Positions 33,601 through 47,725 of a DNA stretch of 64,000 nucleotides are shown piece after piece. The translations under genes and the position numbers were made by a program. Position 1 is the first letter of the stretch. The number at the start of each line of letters is the position of its first letter. Location of the stretch: positions 21,163-85,162 of the forward strand of contig DENB01000095.1 of assembly GCA_002359495.1 (NCBI GenBank), in the 5' to 3' direction. Under the pieces are notes generated by a model, which worked only from the letters and a program-made list of their open reading frames with translations, searched no databases and was not told the origin of the DNA. This DNA is from Enterobacteriaceae bacterium UBA2655. GTDB taxonomy: Bacteria; Pseudomonadota; Gammaproteobacteria; Enterobacterales; Enterobacteriaceae.

Positions 33601-34081
33601 CTGAATCTCCAAAATAGTTTTTCTTAACAGCTGAACTACAGAAAAAAGAACCCGACGGCAGAGATAAACGCTGCCTTATTACCGATTCCCGTAATTTATG
33701 TCGGTCTTGATAAACAAGCGGTACGGTACAGTCGGTTTGTCTGTTCATCAGTGAGCGCGATCTCAACTTAAGCGCGAAGACGCTTTATCCGCAGAATTTA
33801 TTGATATATTTCAAATATATTCCGTTCATTTTTGCGCCACCCCGCGCACGCAATCGATTGCTTTGCCGCATCGTCTGAAGCAGCGAAAAGCACATCGTTC
33901 CGGCAACTTTTGTTCCGTTGATTAGTAAAAGGGAGCGAACAAAGATGGCGTAGCGTAACCCGCTGTAAAACGCGGCGCTGAATCATAAGTCAGCTTTAAC
34001 CTCAGATTAAAGGGTTAAGGCGTCGCGCAGAAACAACCGCATACTCTTTGCGCAGCCGAAAAGGATGGGAAACGACAGGAC
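33601..34081. other. sdaC-malT intergenic region
   Basis: About 480 bases without a convincing gene. It must hold the sdaC promoter. One imperfect palindrome, ACGCAATCGATTGCTT (33848-33863), agrees with the PurR operator at 13 of 16 positions by my alignment; its role is unproved. Confidence 0.45.
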
Positions 34082-36784
34082 TTACACATATCCCATCATT
34101 CTCAGCAGCGACTGCGCCTGGTTCATCGCATCGGCACGGTGCGAAACGCCCAGCTTTTGATAGAGATTGCGAATATGGGTTTTGATGGTGGTGGCCGCCA
34201 CCGCCAGCTCGCCAGCAATTTGATCGTTGCTGTAACCGGAATAGATCAGGCCCAGCACCTGCCATTCGCGCTGGGTTAAGGGGCTGGTGCGGATCAGTTC
34301 GGGCACATCGGGATGATGCAGCAGACGGCTGACGAAACCTTCGTCGAAATGGGCAAACCGCTGCCGGTGGTGCTTATTGATTTCCCGCAATATGCGCTGC
34401 GCGCGGTGGCTGTCCAGCTCAGAAAGCGTATTCAACTGAATAAGCTGACGCAGCTGCTGCGCCATCATCTCGCCTTCAATGACAAAGTGGCTGACGAAGC
34501 CGGTACTGCGCGCCAGCTGCAACGCTTCAATCAGCACGCGCTGCGCTTCGCCTTTTCGTCCTTTTTGCCAGTAAACTTTGTTTTGCAGCAACAGGTTGCG
34601 ATTCAGGTCGCTCATCAGGCGCAGCGCGCGAGCATTATCATTCAGCTCCTCCAGCACCACTTCCGCCAGTTCAACCTCGCCCAGTAAAATCTGCGCCCGG
34701 GCGATATTGCGCCACTGCCCCTGCAAAAAATGGTTATCGGCGAAAGCCGGTTTCGGCGTTTGCTGCAGCCAGTTAGCCGCGCTTTTGCTGTCTCCCGTCA
34801 TCTGCCAGTAAATCACGCGCACCTCGTCGGCGTTGGCGATCCAGTCGCTGTGCCAGTTGCCGTTGTTAAGCAGGTTTTCCAGCCGGTTAAGGTGGCTGCG
34901 GGCATTGTCGAGGTTGCCGCGCGCCAGCGAACAGTGCACCAGCAGCGCCAGACATTGGATCTGCTGCTGCGGCTGGTAACGGGCCAGCACCTCGATCCCT
35001 TCACGCGCCGCGTTTTCCGCCTCGTCCAGCCGTCCCCATGCCCAGAGTAGCTGGGCGCGGATGCGCAGCAGGAATTCATGCAGGGGAAACAGCGTCAGAT
35101 GCTGTTCGTTCACCAGGCTGAACGCCCTCTCCTGCGTCTCCCAGGCCGCCTGTAAATAGCCCTGGGCAAACAGAATTTCACTCTGCTGGATCAGGCTCCA
35201 GAGCGCGTAGTGCCAGGCTTCGTCCCGGCGCGCCATCTGTTCGCTCTGCTGCATCAACGCAAGAGAGGCCGCCAGTTCGCCTTTACAGTGCATCACCTCG
35301 CCATGAACCGACGTGGCGACGATGCGGCTGTAAAAACTGGTCGGCGGCAGCGCCGCTAACGCCTGCTTCGCCAGCCGCTCGGCCTCATCGGTATCGCCGT
35401 TATTAATGGCGACCTGCGCGCGCAGCGCGTTGAACTCCCCGCGCAGCGTATCGCAGACGGCGCTCTGGCTCTCCTGCTCGAAACGCGCCAACAGGCTGTT
35501 GACTTCGGAGTAGCGATGCTGACTCTGCATCAGCCAGGCCTGAAGCATCACCAGCCTGGGATTTTCCAGCAGACAGCGCCAGGGCAGCGCCGTCATCGAG
35601 GCTTCCAGCAGCGACAGTTCGCTGCGGTTGAACAGCGTCCAGCCGTGGCTCAGCAGCACATCGCGCAGCATTTCGGCGTTGCCGGAGGCGAGCGCATGAT
35701 GCATAGCTTCGCCAGGAAAGCCTTGCGCCATCCAGCTCTCGGCGGCGGCGCGATGGATGGCGGGCAGTTCCGCCGCCAGCTCCCACTGGCAGCGCTGGCG
35801 CAGGAAGCTGCCAAACAGCGGATGGTAGCTGAACCAGCGGCCGGAATCGTCCATGCGTTGTAAGAACAAGCCCTGACGCTCGATCTCTTCCAGCCGCACC
35901 TGGCCATTCTCTTCGCGCGTTACGCAGGCGATCAGTTCATCGTTCATCGAGCGCAGCAGCGCGCTTTTCAGCAGAAAGTGGCGCGTCGGCAGATCCACGT
36001 TGTCCAGCACCTCCTCCACCAGATAGTCGGAAAGATGGCTGGCATTGATGCCGGAGAGACGACGCGCCGAATGTTGCGCCGAGCTGCCGCCCTGGCGCGC
36101 TGACAGCGCGATCAGTTGCAGCGCGGTGACCCAGCCCGCTACGTCGTCGCACAGGCGACTGCTCTCCTCCGACGCCAGCGGCGCGGCAAGACGGCGATCG
36201 AAAAACTGTTTCGCTTCCTGATGGGTAAACGCCAGCTGCTGGCTGTCCAGCTCAATCAGCTGTTCGCGCACGCGCAGGTTGGCGATGCCCAGCTGCGGCA
36301 AATTGCGCGACAGCAGAATCAGCGTAAGATTTTCCGGCTGATGGCGTAGAAAAAAGCGCATCGCGTCGTGAATAGCCGGATTGGTGATCAGATGATAATC
36401 GTCGATGATCAGCCACAGCGGCTGCCGCCACTCGGCCAGTTCGATAAAGAGCTGGGAAAAAATGGCGTTCAGGCTGACGTACTGACGCTTCTGCGCCAGC
36501 GCCTCGCTGCGCGGGCAGCCGCCGCCGCTCGCCTGTTGCAGCGCCGCGACCAGGTAATCGGCGAAACGCTCCGGCTGATTATCGCCTTCATCCAGCGAGT
36601 ACCATCCCAGCTCGCCCTTTTCCGCCGCCCATTGCGATATTAGCGTCGTTTTGCCGTAGCCCGCCGGGCTGGTGATTAACACCAGCCGATAGTTGCCGGC
36701 AGCGGTCAGTTTTTCAGTTAAACGTTCACGCGCCACGGTGCCGTCGAGGCGAACAGGGCGGCTGAGCTTGGACGGTATCAACAT
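34082..36784 (-). CDS. malT: maltose regulon transcriptional activator MalT
   Basis: 900 residues; E. coli MalT has 901. It is a STAND-family switch: Walker A SPAGYGKT at 39-46, Walker [10 protein letters not shown] near 125-133, helical superhelix repeats in the middle (maltotriose-binding SUPR domain), and a C-terminal LuxR-type helix-turn-helix ([27 protein letters not shown]). With ATP and maltotriose it forms oligomers that activate the mal promoters. The start [13 protein letters not shown] equals that of E. coli. A CRP-like site lies upstream, as expected for catabolite control. Confidence 0.96.
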   Translation of the reverse strand: MLIPSKLSRPVRLDGTVARERLTEKLTAAGNYRLVLITSPAGYGKTTLISQWAAEKGELGWYSLDEGDNQPERFADYLVAALQQASGGGCPRSEALAQKRQYVSLNAIFSQLFIELAEWRQPLWLIIDDYHLITNPAIHDAMRFFLRHQPENLTLILLSRNLPQLGIANLRVREQLIELDSQQLAFTHQEAKQFFDRRLAAPLASEESSRLCDDVAGWVTALQLIALSARQGGSSAQHSARRLSGINASHLSDYLVEEVLDNVDLPTRHFLLKSALLRSMNDELIACVTREENGQVRLEEIERQGLFLQRMDDSGRWFSYHPLFGSFLRQRCQWELAAELPAIHRAAAESWMAQGFPGEAMHHALASGNAEMLRDVLLSHGWTLFNRSELSLLEASMTALPWRCLLENPRLVMLQAWLMQSQHRYSEVNSLLARFEQESQSAVCDTLRGEFNALRAQVAINNGDTDEAERLAKQALAALPPTSFYSRIVATSVHGEVMHCKGELAASLALMQQSEQMARRDEAWHYALWSLIQQSEILFAQGYLQAAWETQERAFSLVNEQHLTLFPLHEFLLRIRAQLLWAWGRLDEAENAAREGIEVLARYQPQQQIQCLALLVHCSLARGNLDNARSHLNRLENLLNNGNWHSDWIANADEVRVIYWQMTGDSKSAANWLQQTPKPAFADNHFLQGQWRNIARAQILLGEVELAEVVLEELNDNARALRLMSDLNRNLLLQNKVYWQKGRKGEAQRVLIEALQLARSTGFVSHFVIEGEMMAQQLRQLIQLNTLSELDSHRAQRILREINKHHRQRFAHFDEGFVSRLLHHPDVPELIRTSPLTQREWQVLGLIYSGYSNDQIAGELAVAATTIKTHIRNLYQKLGVSHRADAMNQAQSLLRMMGYV

Positions 36785-36904
36785 AGGCGCGCATTCCACT
36801 TTTTAACGATCGGCGCATCATTTATTTACGCTTAGTAATTATTTTTCACATAACTTCCGCCATCTGCGACCGTTAAGCAAGCGAAGCCCGGAAGCAATCT
36901 TTAC

Positions 36905-36926
36905 AAAAGTGCACAGAGTCACACTC
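36905..36926 (-). promoter_or_regulatory. CRP binding site of malT
   Basis: On the minus strand GTGTGACTCTGTGCACTT, matching the TGTGA-N6-TCACA pattern and close to the CRP site known before E. coli malT. It is centred about 130 bases before the malT start codon. Confidence 0.6.
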
Positions 36927-37064
36927 TTTATTCAGATTCAGATAAGGCTTAGCCAGTTTTTCTCGCCGGTTGGCGATTTCCGCCATAATGCCGATGCGCT
37001 TTTATTTCCCCTCCGGGCAGATTCTCATTTCTGCGGCGCTGCCATGCGCCGGAGAAATAAAAAA

Positions 37065-37082
37065 GGTGCGCCGCAGCGCACC
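37065..37082 (-). terminator. terminator after malM
   Basis: Minus-strand stem GGTGCGC, loop TGCG, GCGCACC, followed by TTTTTTATTT. It closes the malK-lamB-malM operon 33 bases after the malM stop. Confidence 0.88.
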
Positions 37083-37115
37083 AGGTCTGACAACATCAGC
37101 ACTGTCGGAGCAGCT

Positions 37116-38042
37116 TCACCCCTTGCCTTTTACACTGCTGATAAAAACGGAACGGGCCGAGGTCGAGCCGAGGCGTTCAGCTTCATCCAGCAGCTTCAGC
37201 GCCCTGTCGATATTGCCGCTCGCCACCGCCTGACGAATGCCGTGGTTAAAGTAGCTTTCGGTATCGTCCAACATAGGTTCGCGCTTCGCCGCTGGCGCGG
37301 CAGCCGGGGTATAAACGGCGGCGGGCTGCGCCGGCGCGCTGTTGCCCACCGTGACCGCGCCCGGGCCTGAAGAGCCGAACAGCGGCCCTACCAGAATCGA
37401 CGAGCCGGAGCTGGTTCTTACCTTGAGCTTCAGCGTGCCGTCGGTGGTATGACGGGCGACAGGATCGGGAATATCCGGCACCGCATTGCCGGTGCCTTTG
37501 GCGTAGGCTTTCGCCGGATCGAGCATGGTGGTGGTCTGCGTCAGATCGGTTTCAGTGGTAAACACCAGCAGATAGATTTTTTGCTGACCCAGCGCCGGGG
37601 TCAGCTTCATTACCCCTTCCAGCCGATCAGCGGTCATCACGCCCGGCTGTTGATAGGTAAAAAAGCGGCTGGGGAAGTAAGCGGCGGGCCGCATATTCTC
37701 ATCAAGCACCAGCACGTTCGGCGCGAACACCTGTTTTTTCCGCACCTCGCTGGTCAGCGTCACGGTGAGCTCGCCGATGTTGGCGGGCAGGCTGTAAGCG
37801 GCGACCGGGCCGCTCAGCGAACGGGCGTTCAGGCTCTGGCCCGCATTAGCCAGCGTCGTGATCTGCGTACGTGACTGATCGACCGGCATCCACTGCAAAT
37901 GCTGTAACTCGCCTGCAGGCAGCGCGGGCGCGGCGGAGAGATCCTGCGGCACCAGGTTAACCTCGGCGAACGCCGGCGCGCTCTGGCCAGCCAGCAGCGC
38001 GGCGCTCAGGCAGAACGCGGTAAGGGTTTTTGTCATTTTCAT
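37116..38042 (-). CDS. malM: maltose operon periplasmic protein MalM
   Basis: 308 residues with a signal peptide cut after APAFA (residue 26). It matches MalM in length, position after lamB, and in the C-terminal segment with YFNHGIRQAVASGNIDRALKLLDEAERLGS. The central Ala/Pro-rich linker (AAVYTPAAAPAAKREP) is typical. MalM is periplasmic; its exact role is unsettled. Confidence 0.94.
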   Translation of the reverse strand: MKMTKTLTAFCLSAALLAGQSAPAFAEVNLVPQDLSAAPALPAGELQHLQWMPVDQSRTQITTLANAGQSLNARSLSGPVAAYSLPANIGELTVTLTSEVRKKQVFAPNVLVLDENMRPAAYFPSRFFTYQQPGVMTADRLEGVMKLTPALGQQKIYLLVFTTETDLTQTTTMLDPAKAYAKGTGNAVPDIPDPVARHTTDGTLKLKVRTSSGSSILVGPLFGSSGPGAVTVGNSAPAQPAAVYTPAAAPAAKREPMLDDTESYFNHGIRQAVASGNIDRALKLLDEAERLGSTSARSVFISSVKGKG

Positions 38043-38176
38043 TGTTCTATTACCTCATCAGAAAGGTCAGGCGGAGGCGTGAGCCAGGCAATAGCGCGCC
38101 GCCGCCAAATCAACGACTCAGCAGCGGAAAACGGCGCGCCGCGCCGCTTTCCGCGCCTTCCCGACCGGCGGTCGGA

Positions 38177-39481
<1,305 letters not shown>

Positions 39482-39531
39482 CTATCTCCTGAGGTCATTG
39501 CTTTTTTAGTTGTTAAAAACCGGGACGCCGC

Positions 39532-40641
<1,110 letters not shown>

Positions 40642-41016
40642 GACCCTCTTCCTTCTCGCTGATCTGCCGTGATCCGCCCTGCGGCGGAGTCGCTCCGGGG
40701 TTCACTATGGGTAACGACGGTAGCGGCGACATCCTCCGCCAGACGGGGATTTCACGGGGGAGGAGACGGGAGGAGGAGAAAGCGCCGTAGAGGTGGCGGC
40801 GGCGGCGCATCCGGCGAATTTCGTGATCGCGGGCGCAACCTGAGCCTGGCTTTTCTGTGCGCGAGTCCGCTAAAGCGCCTGCGTTTTGCTAAGCCGATCA
40901 CACGCGGCGCGCGTGGGGCGTAGAGCGCAGGAGGATGAGAAGCAAAGAGGGATACGCACAATGAAGCGGATACGGCCTTACCGCTTCCGCATGCTTCAGT
41001 AAAAAGGATGGGATTT
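40642..41016. promoter_or_regulatory. malK-malE divergent control region
   Basis: 375 bases, strikingly G-rich on the plus strand. MalT boxes (GGGGAKGAGG) can be read on the plus strand: GGGGAGGAGA at 40757, CGGGAGGAGG at 40767 (each one mismatch, ten bases apart) and GAGGATGAGA at 40931 (two mismatches). Possible CRP half-sites (CGTGATCG near 40822, CGATCACACG near 40893) lie between them. In E. coli MalT and CRP boxes here drive both operons. Confidence 0.65.
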
Positions 41017-42207
41017 ATGACGATGAAAAACAGCGTACATATTCTGGCCCTCTCCGCCCTCACCGCCGCGCTGTTTTCGGCTTCGGCGACGGCGAAAATT
41101 GAGGAGGGAAAACTGGTCATCTGGATCAACGGCGACAAAGGCTATAACGGCCTCGCCGAGATAGGCAAAAAGTTTACCCAGGATACCGGCATCCCGGTGA
41201 CGGTAGAGCACCCGGATAAAATGGAAGAGAAATATCCTCAGGTGGCCGCCACTGGCGATGGCCCGGACATTATTTTCTGGGCGCACGATCGTTTCGGCGG
41301 CTATGCGCAATCGGGCCTGCTGGCGGAAATCACGCCGGATAAAGCCTTTCAGGATAAGATCTTCCCCTTTACCTGGGATGCGGTGCGCTATGACGGCAAG
41401 CTGATCGGCTACCCCATTTCCGTCGAGGCGCTGTCGCTGATCTATAACAAAGACCTGCTGCCCAACCCGCCGAAAAGCTGGGAAGAGCTGCCGGCGCTTG
41501 ACAAGCAGATGCGCGAAAAGGGCAAAAGCGCCATCATGTTCAACCTGCAGGAGCCCTACTTCACCTGGCCGCTGATGGCGGCGGGCGGCGGCTACGCCTA
41601 TAAATCCGTCGATGGCCGCTACGACGTCAAAAATCTCGGCATCGATAACGCCGGCGCCAAAGCGGGCCTGCAATTCCTCGTGGACAGGGTAAAAGCGAAG
41701 CAGCTGAATGCGGATACCGATTACTCCATCGCCGAAGCCGCCTTCAATAAAGGCGAAACCGCGATGACCATCAACGGCCCCTGGGCCTGGACCAACATCG
41801 ATAAAAGCGGCATTAACTATGGCGTGACGCTGCTGCCGACGCTGAAAAATCAGCCGTCGAAGCCGTTCGTCGGCGTACTCAGCGCCGGCATCAACGCCGC
41901 CAGCCCGAACAAAGAGCTGGCGAAAGAGTTCCTCGAAAATTACCTGTTGACCAATGACGGCCTGAACGCGGTGAATCAGGATAAACCGTTGGGCGCGGTG
42001 GCGCTGAAGTCGTTCCAGCAGACGCTGGAGAAAGATCCGCGCATCGCCGCCACCATGGCCAACGCCCGTAACGGCGACGTCATGCCGAACATCCCGCAGA
42101 TGGCCGCGTTCTGGTATGCGATGCGCACCGCCACGCTTAACGCGCTGGGCGGCCGCCAGACCGTCGACGCGGCGCTGAAAGATGCGCAGACGCGCCTCAG
42201 CAAGTAA
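41017..42207 (+). CDS. malE: maltose-binding periplasmic protein MalE
   Basis: 396 residues, the E. coli length. The signal peptide is cut after SATA (residue 26), giving the well-known mature start [27 protein letters not shown]. The start ATG 41017 was chosen because AAGGA lies eight bases upstream; an ATG nine bases earlier is too close to it. It delivers maltodextrins to MalFGK2. Confidence 0.97.
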   Translation: MTMKNSVHILALSALTAALFSASATAKIEEGKLVIWINGDKGYNGLAEIGKKFTQDTGIPVTVEHPDKMEEKYPQVAATGDGPDIIFWAHDRFGGYAQSGLLAEITPDKAFQDKIFPFTWDAVRYDGKLIGYPISVEALSLIYNKDLLPNPPKSWEELPALDKQMREKGKSAIMFNLQEPYFTWPLMAAGGGYAYKSVDGRYDVKNLGIDNAGAKAGLQFLVDRVKAKQLNADTDYSIAEAAFNKGETAMTINGPWAWTNIDKSGINYGVTLLPTLKNQPSKPFVGVLSAGINAASPNKELAKEFLENYLLTNDGLNAVNQDKPLGAVALKSFQQTLEKDPRIAATMANARNGDVMPNIPQMAAFWYAMRTATLNALGGRQTVDAALKDAQTRLSK

Positions 42208-42275
42208 CCGTTGTGTTGCCCGGAGCCGGGTCGCCCGGCTCCCCTTGTCAGACCGGCTGTAAAGGGAAACCGTTT

Positions 42276-43814
42276 ATGTCAGGAAAAGCGAAAACGGGAT
42301 GGCGCGGCAGGCTGCTGAAAAGCGTCGTCGTCGGTCTCTGCTCTCTGCTGGTCGGCTATCTGGTGGTGCTGATGTATGCGCAGGGCGAATACCTGTTCGC
42401 GATGCTGACGCTGATCCTGAGTTCGCTGGGCATCTGGGTATTCGCCAACCGCCGCGCCTACGCCTGGCGCTATGTCTACCCCGGCGCGGCGGGCATGGCG
42501 CTGTTTGTGCTGTTTCCGCTGGCCTGCACCGTCGCCATCGCCTTTACCAACTACAGCAGTACTAACCAGCTGACCTTCGAACGCGCGCAGCAGGTGCTGC
42601 TGAGCCGCCAGTATCAGGCGGGCAACGCCGTTAACTTCAGCCTGCTGGCGGCGGGCGATCGCTGGCGTCTGCTGCTGACCGACAATCAAAGCGGAGAGAA
42701 CTGGATCTCCGCGCCCTTCGCCTTTGGCGGCGAACAGCGGCTGGAGATGACCGCCGCCTCCCCGCCTGCGGATGCGCACGCCACGCTGCGGGTGATTACC
42801 GGCAATCGCCAGGCCTTGAGCCGCATCACCGCCAAAATGCCGGACGGCCGCCAGCTGGTGATGAGTTCGCTGCGCCAGTTTTCCGGCACGCGTCCGCTCT
42901 ACGCGCTGGCCGGGGACGGCGCGCTGACCAACCAGCAGAACGGCAGCGTCTATCGTCCTAATGCGCAAACCGGCTTTTATCAGGCGCAGAACGGCGACGG
43001 CAGCTGGCGCGACGACAGATTAAGTCCCGGCTATACCGTGACCACCGGCTGGCTGAACTTCATGCGGGTCTTTACCGACGAAGGCATCCAGAAACCCTTT
43101 CTGGCTATTTTCGGCTGGACGGTGATCTTCTCGCTGCTGACGGTGATCCTTTGTGTGGCGGTCGGCATGGTGCTGGCCTGCGTGGTGCAGTGGGAGGCGC
43201 TGAGAGGCCGGGCGATCTATCGCGTGCTGCTGATCCTGCCCTACGCCGTGCCCGCCTTTATCTCTATTTTGATTTTCAAAGGGTTGTTTAACCAGAGCTT
43301 CGGCGAGATCAACCTGATGCTCGGCGCGCTGCTGGGCTTTCAGCCCGCCTGGTTCAGCGATCCTCTGCTGGCGCGCGCCATGCTGGTGATCGTCAATACC
43401 TGGCTGGGCTACCCTTATATGATGATACTCTGCATGGGGCTGCTGAAAGCGATCCCGGACGATCTTTACGAGGCTTCCGCGATGGACGGCGCCGGGCCGC
43501 TGCAAAACTTTTTCTTTATCACGCTGCCTCTGCTGATCAAGCCGCTGCTGCCGCTGATGATTGCCAGCTTCGCCTTTAATTTTAATAACTTCGTGCTGGT
43601 TCAGCTGCTCACCAACGGCGGGCCGGATCGCATTGGCACCACCACCCCGGCGGGCTATACCGATCTGCTGGTGAACTACACCTGGCGCATCGCCTTTGAG
43701 GGCGGCGGCGGTCAGGATTTCGGCCTGGCGGCGGCGATCGCCACGCTGATCTTTTTGCTGGTCGGCGCGCTGGCGGTGATCAACCTGAAAGCCACGCGCA
43801 TGAAATTCGATTAA
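42276..43814 (+). CDS. malF: maltose transporter permease MalF
   Basis: 512 residues (E. coli 514) from ATG 42276 with AAAGGG ahead. Eight membrane helices are expected; the large periplasmic P2 loop (residues about 95-275) contacts MalE. The cytoplasmic EAA loop that docks onto MalK reads [26 protein letters not shown]. Follows malE after 68 bases. Confidence 0.96.
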   Translation: MSGKAKTGWRGRLLKSVVVGLCSLLVGYLVVLMYAQGEYLFAMLTLILSSLGIWVFANRRAYAWRYVYPGAAGMALFVLFPLACTVAIAFTNYSSTNQLTFERAQQVLLSRQYQAGNAVNFSLLAAGDRWRLLLTDNQSGENWISAPFAFGGEQRLEMTAASPPADAHATLRVITGNRQALSRITAKMPDGRQLVMSSLRQFSGTRPLYALAGDGALTNQQNGSVYRPNAQTGFYQAQNGDGSWRDDRLSPGYTVTTGWLNFMRVFTDEGIQKPFLAIFGWTVIFSLLTVILCVAVGMVLACVVQWEALRGRAIYRVLLILPYAVPAFISILIFKGLFNQSFGEINLMLGALLGFQPAWFSDPLLARAMLVIVNTWLGYPYMMILCMGLLKAIPDDLYEASAMDGAGPLQNFFFITLPLLIKPLLPLMIASFAFNFNNFVLVQLLTNGGPDRIGTTTPAGYTDLLVNYTWRIAFEGGGGQDFGLAAAIATLIFLLVGALAVINLKATRMKFD

Positions 43815-43824
43815 GGAGACGGCC

Positions 43825-44715
43825 ATGGCCATGGTGCAACCCAAGTCGCAGAAGCTGCGCCTGCTGCTGGCGCATTTACTGCTGCTGGCGTTTATCGCCG
43901 CCATTCTTTTTCCGCTGCTAATGGTGGTGGCGATTTCGCTGCGGGCCGGTAACTTCGCTACCGGCAGTCTGATCCCCGAGCAGATTTCATGGGAGCACTG
44001 GCGGCTGGCGCTGGGCTTCAGCGTGGAACACGCCGATGGCCGCATTACTCCGCCGCCCTTTCCGGTGCTGCTCTGGCTGTGGAATTCGGTAAAAATCGCC
44101 GCGATCAGCGCCATCGGCATAGTGGCGCTTTCCACCACTTGCGCCTATGCTTTTGCCCGCATGCGTTTTGCCGGACGCGCCACGTTGTTGAAAGGGATGC
44201 TGATTTTCCAGATGTTTCCGGCGGTGCTGTCGCTGGTGGCGCTTTACGCGTTGTTCGATCGCCTGGGCCAGTATCTGCCCTTTATCGGCCTGAATACTCA
44301 CGGCGGGGTGATTTTCGCCTACCTCGGCGGCATCGCGCTGCACGTCTGGACCATCAAAGGCTACTTTGAAACTATCGACGGTTCGCTGGAAGAGGCCGCG
44401 GCGCTGGATGGCGCGACGCCCTGGCAGGCGTTCCGGCTGGTGCTGCTGCCGCTCTCGGTGCCGATTCTGGCGGTGGTGTTTATCCTGGCCTTTATCGCCG
44501 CGATCACCGAGGTGCCGGTCGCCTCGCTGCTGTTGCGCGACGTCAACAGCTATACGCTGGCGGTAGGCATGCAGCAGTACCTGAATCCGCAGAATTACCT
44601 GTGGGGAGATTTTGCCGCGGCGGCGGTGCTGTCGGCCATTCCGATCACCCTGGTGTTTTTGCTGGCGCAACGCTGGCTGGTCAACGGGCTGACCGCCGGC
44701 GGCGTGAAAGGCTAG
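43825..44715 (+). CDS. malG: maltose transporter permease MalG
   Basis: 296 residues, as in E. coli. Six membrane helices and an EAA loop ([27 protein letters not shown]) for MalK docking. It forms the translocation pore with MalF. A GGAG ribosome binding site precedes the ATG, ten bases after malF. Confidence 0.96.
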   Translation: MAMVQPKSQKLRLLLAHLLLLAFIAAILFPLLMVVAISLRAGNFATGSLIPEQISWEHWRLALGFSVEHADGRITPPPFPVLLWLWNSVKIAAISAIGIVALSTTCAYAFARMRFAGRATLLKGMLIFQMFPAVLSLVALYALFDRLGQYLPFIGLNTHGGVIFAYLGGIALHVWTIKGYFETIDGSLEEAAALDGATPWQAFRLVLLPLSVPILAVVFILAFIAAITEVPVASLLLRDVNSYTLAVGMQQYLNPQNYLWGDFAAAAVLSAIPITLVFLLAQRWLVNGLTAGGVKG

Positions 44716-44795
44716 CGCGCCGTGCGGGCGCTGAAAGAATTCATCATTGTTATTGCCACTGCATTCCTCAATGCCCCTTACGATTGAGGTTATTT

Positions 44796-44818
44796 AGCGG
44801 CCTGCGGGCCGCTTCTTT
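44796..44818 (+). terminator. terminator of malEFG
   Basis: Stem AGCGGCC / GGCCGCT with a TGCG loop, followed by TCTTTTCT. It lies 80 bases after malG and before ddlA. Confidence 0.8.
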
Positions 44819-44896
44819 TCTGGTTTTTCCCCTTGATCCGCCACGCTTCCCGCATGTTATCTTACTTCTCCTTGCCCTATTAATCGGATGAAAACA

Positions 44897-45994
44897 ATGG
44901 CGAAACTGCGCGTGGGGATCGTGTTCGGCGGCAAATCAGCCGAGCATGAAGTGTCGTTACAGTCGGCAAAAAATATTATTGATGCGATTGATAAAACCCG
45001 GTTCGACGTCTCGCTGCTCGGCATTGATAAGCAGGGACAATGGCATCTGAACGAGGCCTCAAACTTCCTGCTCAATGCGGAAAACCCGGCGCTGATCGCG
45101 TTGAATCAGTCCGGCAAAAACGTGGCGCTGATCCCCGGCGAAGCGCAGCGGCAATTGATTGAGACGCAAAGCGCGCAGCCGCTGTCGCAGATGGATGTGA
45201 TTTTCCCCATCGTGCACGGCACCCTGGGCGAAGATGGATCGCTGCAGGGCATGTTGCGTATGGCGAACCTGCCTTTTGTCGGTTCGGGCGTGCTGGGTTC
45301 GGCGGTGAGCATGGATAAAGATATCACCAAGCGCCTGCTGCGCGACGCCGGGCTGGCAGTCGCGCCCTGGATCAGCGTAACCGCCGCGCAGCGCTCGCAA
45401 ATCCAGGCGGATGAGGTTATCGCCCGCTTCGGCCTGCCGCTGTTTATTAAGCCGGCGAACCAGGGCTCTTCGGTGGGCGTCAGCAAGGTCGACAGCGCGG
45501 CGGAATTCGATGCGGCGCTGGATCTCGCCTTTACCTTCGATCGTAAAGTGCTGATTGAGCAGGCGATAGCCGGACGCGAGATCGAATGCGCGGTGTTGGG
45601 CAACGATCGGCCCGAGGCCAGCCCGTGCGGCGAAGTGGTGGTGCACGACGCGTTTTACTCTTACCAGACCAAATATATCGCCGCCGACGGCGCGGAAGTG
45701 GTGGCGCCGGCTAACCTCGCCGCGGCGACCAGCGAGGCGATTCGCGCCGTCGCGCTGGCGGCGTTTCGCGCGCTGGAGTGCAGCGGGATAGCGCGGGTGG
45801 ATGTGTTTCTGACGCGCGACGATCGCATCGTGGTTAACGAGGTGAATACCCTGCCCGGCTTCACCAATATCAGCATGTATCCGAAGCTGTGGCAGGCTGG
45901 CGGATTAAGCTATTCCGATTTGATTACCCGCCTGATTGAGCTGGCGCTGGAGCGCCATCAGCAGGAGCGCGCGCTGAAAAGTTCAGTGGTATAA
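44897..45994 (+). CDS. ddlA: D-alanine--D-alanine ligase A
   Basis: 365 residues (E. coli DdlA 364). ATP-grasp enzyme joining two D-Ala for peptidoglycan precursors. Visible: [22 protein letters not shown] at the start, [21 protein letters not shown] segment, [14 protein letters not shown], and the metal-binding [20 protein letters not shown]. The start ATG 44897 has GGA eight bases upstream; the ATG at 44888 overlaps that site. Stands alone between mal genes and a diguanylate cyclase. Confidence 0.95.
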   Translation: MAKLRVGIVFGGKSAEHEVSLQSAKNIIDAIDKTRFDVSLLGIDKQGQWHLNEASNFLLNAENPALIALNQSGKNVALIPGEAQRQLIETQSAQPLSQMDVIFPIVHGTLGEDGSLQGMLRMANLPFVGSGVLGSAVSMDKDITKRLLRDAGLAVAPWISVTAAQRSQIQADEVIARFGLPLFIKPANQGSSVGVSKVDSAAEFDAALDLAFTFDRKVLIEQAIAGREIECAVLGNDRPEASPCGEVVVHDAFYSYQTKYIAADGAEVVAPANLAAATSEAIRAVALAAFRALECSGIARVDVFLTRDDRIVVNEVNTLPGFTNISMYPKLWQAGGLSYSDLITRLIELALERHQQERALKSSVV

Positions 45995-46021
45995 CCGAGC
46001 CAGGGGCGGGCACGCTCGCCC

Positions 46022-47443
46022 TTAAGCCACTTTGCCGACCCGATCGTGCGTCGTCATGACCGGCGACGTTTGATTGCGGCCGTTGCGCTTGGAGAGATAC
46101 AGGCTTTTATCCGCCGTGGAGACCAGACGGTTGATCACCTCGCTCCACTCTTTCTCCTCGCCCGCGCAGTCGTGCGCAATGCCGGCGCTGACCGTTATCG
46201 TCACGGTGCTGCCCTGTAGCCAGAACTTCTCCTTCGCCATGGTTTGCCGCACCGCTTCCGCCAGCTGGTAAAGCTGCGCCGGCGAGTGGTCAAACATTAC
46301 GATGGCGAACTCTTCGCCGCCGAAGCGGCAAACGCTGCCGCGATTGCCTACCACGCGTTTTATGCGGCGCGCGATCTCTTCCAGCACCACGTCGCCCGCG
46401 TCATGGCCGAAGTTATCGTTAATCGTCTTAAAATAGTCGACGTCAAGCAACACCACGCCCGCTTCGCGTCCCAGCCGCCAGGACTCCAGCTTCAGACTTT
46501 CATACAGGCCGGAGCGGGAAAGCAGTTGGGTGAGAAAATCGTAGTTGGCACGCAGGGCGAGACGCTGATTAAGCTGACGAATGGCGTCCATGCTGACCGC
46601 CACGATCAGCGGGCTGACGGCGATAGTCGCCGCGCCAAGACGCGCCGAGGTCAGGTGGCTGATTGGCAAGATGCCGTTGCCCTGAATGCTCATTACGCCA
46701 TGCGCCACCAGAATAATTTCGCTGATGCCGGTGATCAGTACCACCAGGCTGGTGGCCGGGATAGGCAAGACGATAGCGCACCAGATCAGCGCCGGCACCG
46801 GAAACGTCAGGCTGCCGGCCCCGCCAATTATCGCGCCCAGCGCCAGCGAGCCGATCACCGCCAGTATCGGCAGCAGACTGGCGGGACGCAGCAAATTACG
46901 CAGCGGCTCGGTGCGCCAGGGCCGCGTCAGCAGAAACGGCAACAGCATCACGCCGGTGGAAAATTGCTCGCTGAGCCAGTCGCTCCAGGCGATCAGCAGC
47001 TGCTGGTTGAAGCTGGCGTGTTGGGCCAGCGCCCCCCAGGTGGCGCAGACCGCAGACGCCAGCAAACAGGCGGGAAAGATGCGCAGCGCGCTGGTTACGC
47101 GGGCACTGCCGCCGCGCAGCGGAAAGTGTTTCGCCAACATCGCGACGGCGATAACCACAAACAGAATATTGGCGAAATTAAGAGTGACCGCCGGCAACGC
47201 CCAGCCGGAAAAAACCGTATCGTTGAAGATCATCGCGCCATAGCAGGCCAGATAGTTGCGCGCGGTATGCAGAAAAGGATGGCGTACGATAATGCCGGCC
47301 AACAGCGCGTTCACCGGCCAGAAGAGCGACAGGTCCTGCGGCACGCGCAGATGGCTGCCGATAAAGCAGAACAGCGCCGTAATGATAAACAGCGAAACAG
47401 CATTCTTGCCGGGTTGATGCTCTGCAAACAGCTTAACGCGCAT
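46022..47443 (-). CDS. membrane diguanylate cyclase (MASE1-like sensor, GGEEF)
   Basis: 473 residues. The first 290 form about eight membrane helices with the spacing of MASE1-type sensors (FCFIGSHLRVPQDLSLFWPVNALLAGII). A GGDEF domain follows: DFLTQLLSRSGLYESL, LLDVDYFKTINDNFGHDAGD, and the active-site loop RFGGEEF, intact for c-di-GMP synthesis. No RxxD inhibitory site stands before the loop. It would tune motility and biofilm; the signal is unknown. Monocistronic. Confidence 0.9.
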   Translation of the reverse strand: MRVKLFAEHQPGKNAVSLFIITALFCFIGSHLRVPQDLSLFWPVNALLAGIIVRHPFLHTARNYLACYGAMIFNDTVFSGWALPAVTLNFANILFVVIAVAMLAKHFPLRGGSARVTSALRIFPACLLASAVCATWGALAQHASFNQQLLIAWSDWLSEQFSTGVMLLPFLLTRPWRTEPLRNLLRPASLLPILAVIGSLALGAIIGGAGSLTFPVPALIWCAIVLPIPATSLVVLITGISEIILVAHGVMSIQGNGILPISHLTSARLGAATIAVSPLIVAVSMDAIRQLNQRLALRANYDFLTQLLSRSGLYESLKLESWRLGREAGVVLLDVDYFKTINDNFGHDAGDVVLEEIARRIKRVVGNRGSVCRFGGEEFAIVMFDHSPAQLYQLAEAVRQTMAKEKFWLQGSTVTITVSAGIAHDCAGEEKEWSEVINRLVSTADKSLYLSKRNGRNQTSPVMTTHDRVGKVA

Positions 47444-47682
47444 ATGCCTGGTACCTGTGCCTTAAAAAATTCACGCCAATACGCCCCAGCCAGAAAAGCG
47501 CAGGTCTGGCGTAAGGTAAATTAAACCCTAAACGGCCTGGTTTTTATCCGTTGAATAAGACGGTGTTTTTGCTGACTTCGCGTTTGAACGATACGGAACG
47601 CCGTCGTTAACCGGAGCGGCATTTTACATCAGCGTCAAAGGATTCGTGAGGGAGAGATTCTGATTATATTTGGCCGAAAAAA

Positions 47683-47707
47683 AATCGGATATCCAGGATA
47701 TCCGATT
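47683..47707 (-). terminator. terminator of the SulP-carbonic anhydrase operon
   Basis: An 11-bp perfect stem (AATCGGATATC / GATATCCGATT) with a three-base loop; on the minus strand eight T follow. Very strong for its kind. Confidence 0.9.
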
Positions 47708-47725
47708 CGTCTTGCGTTGGGCTGG

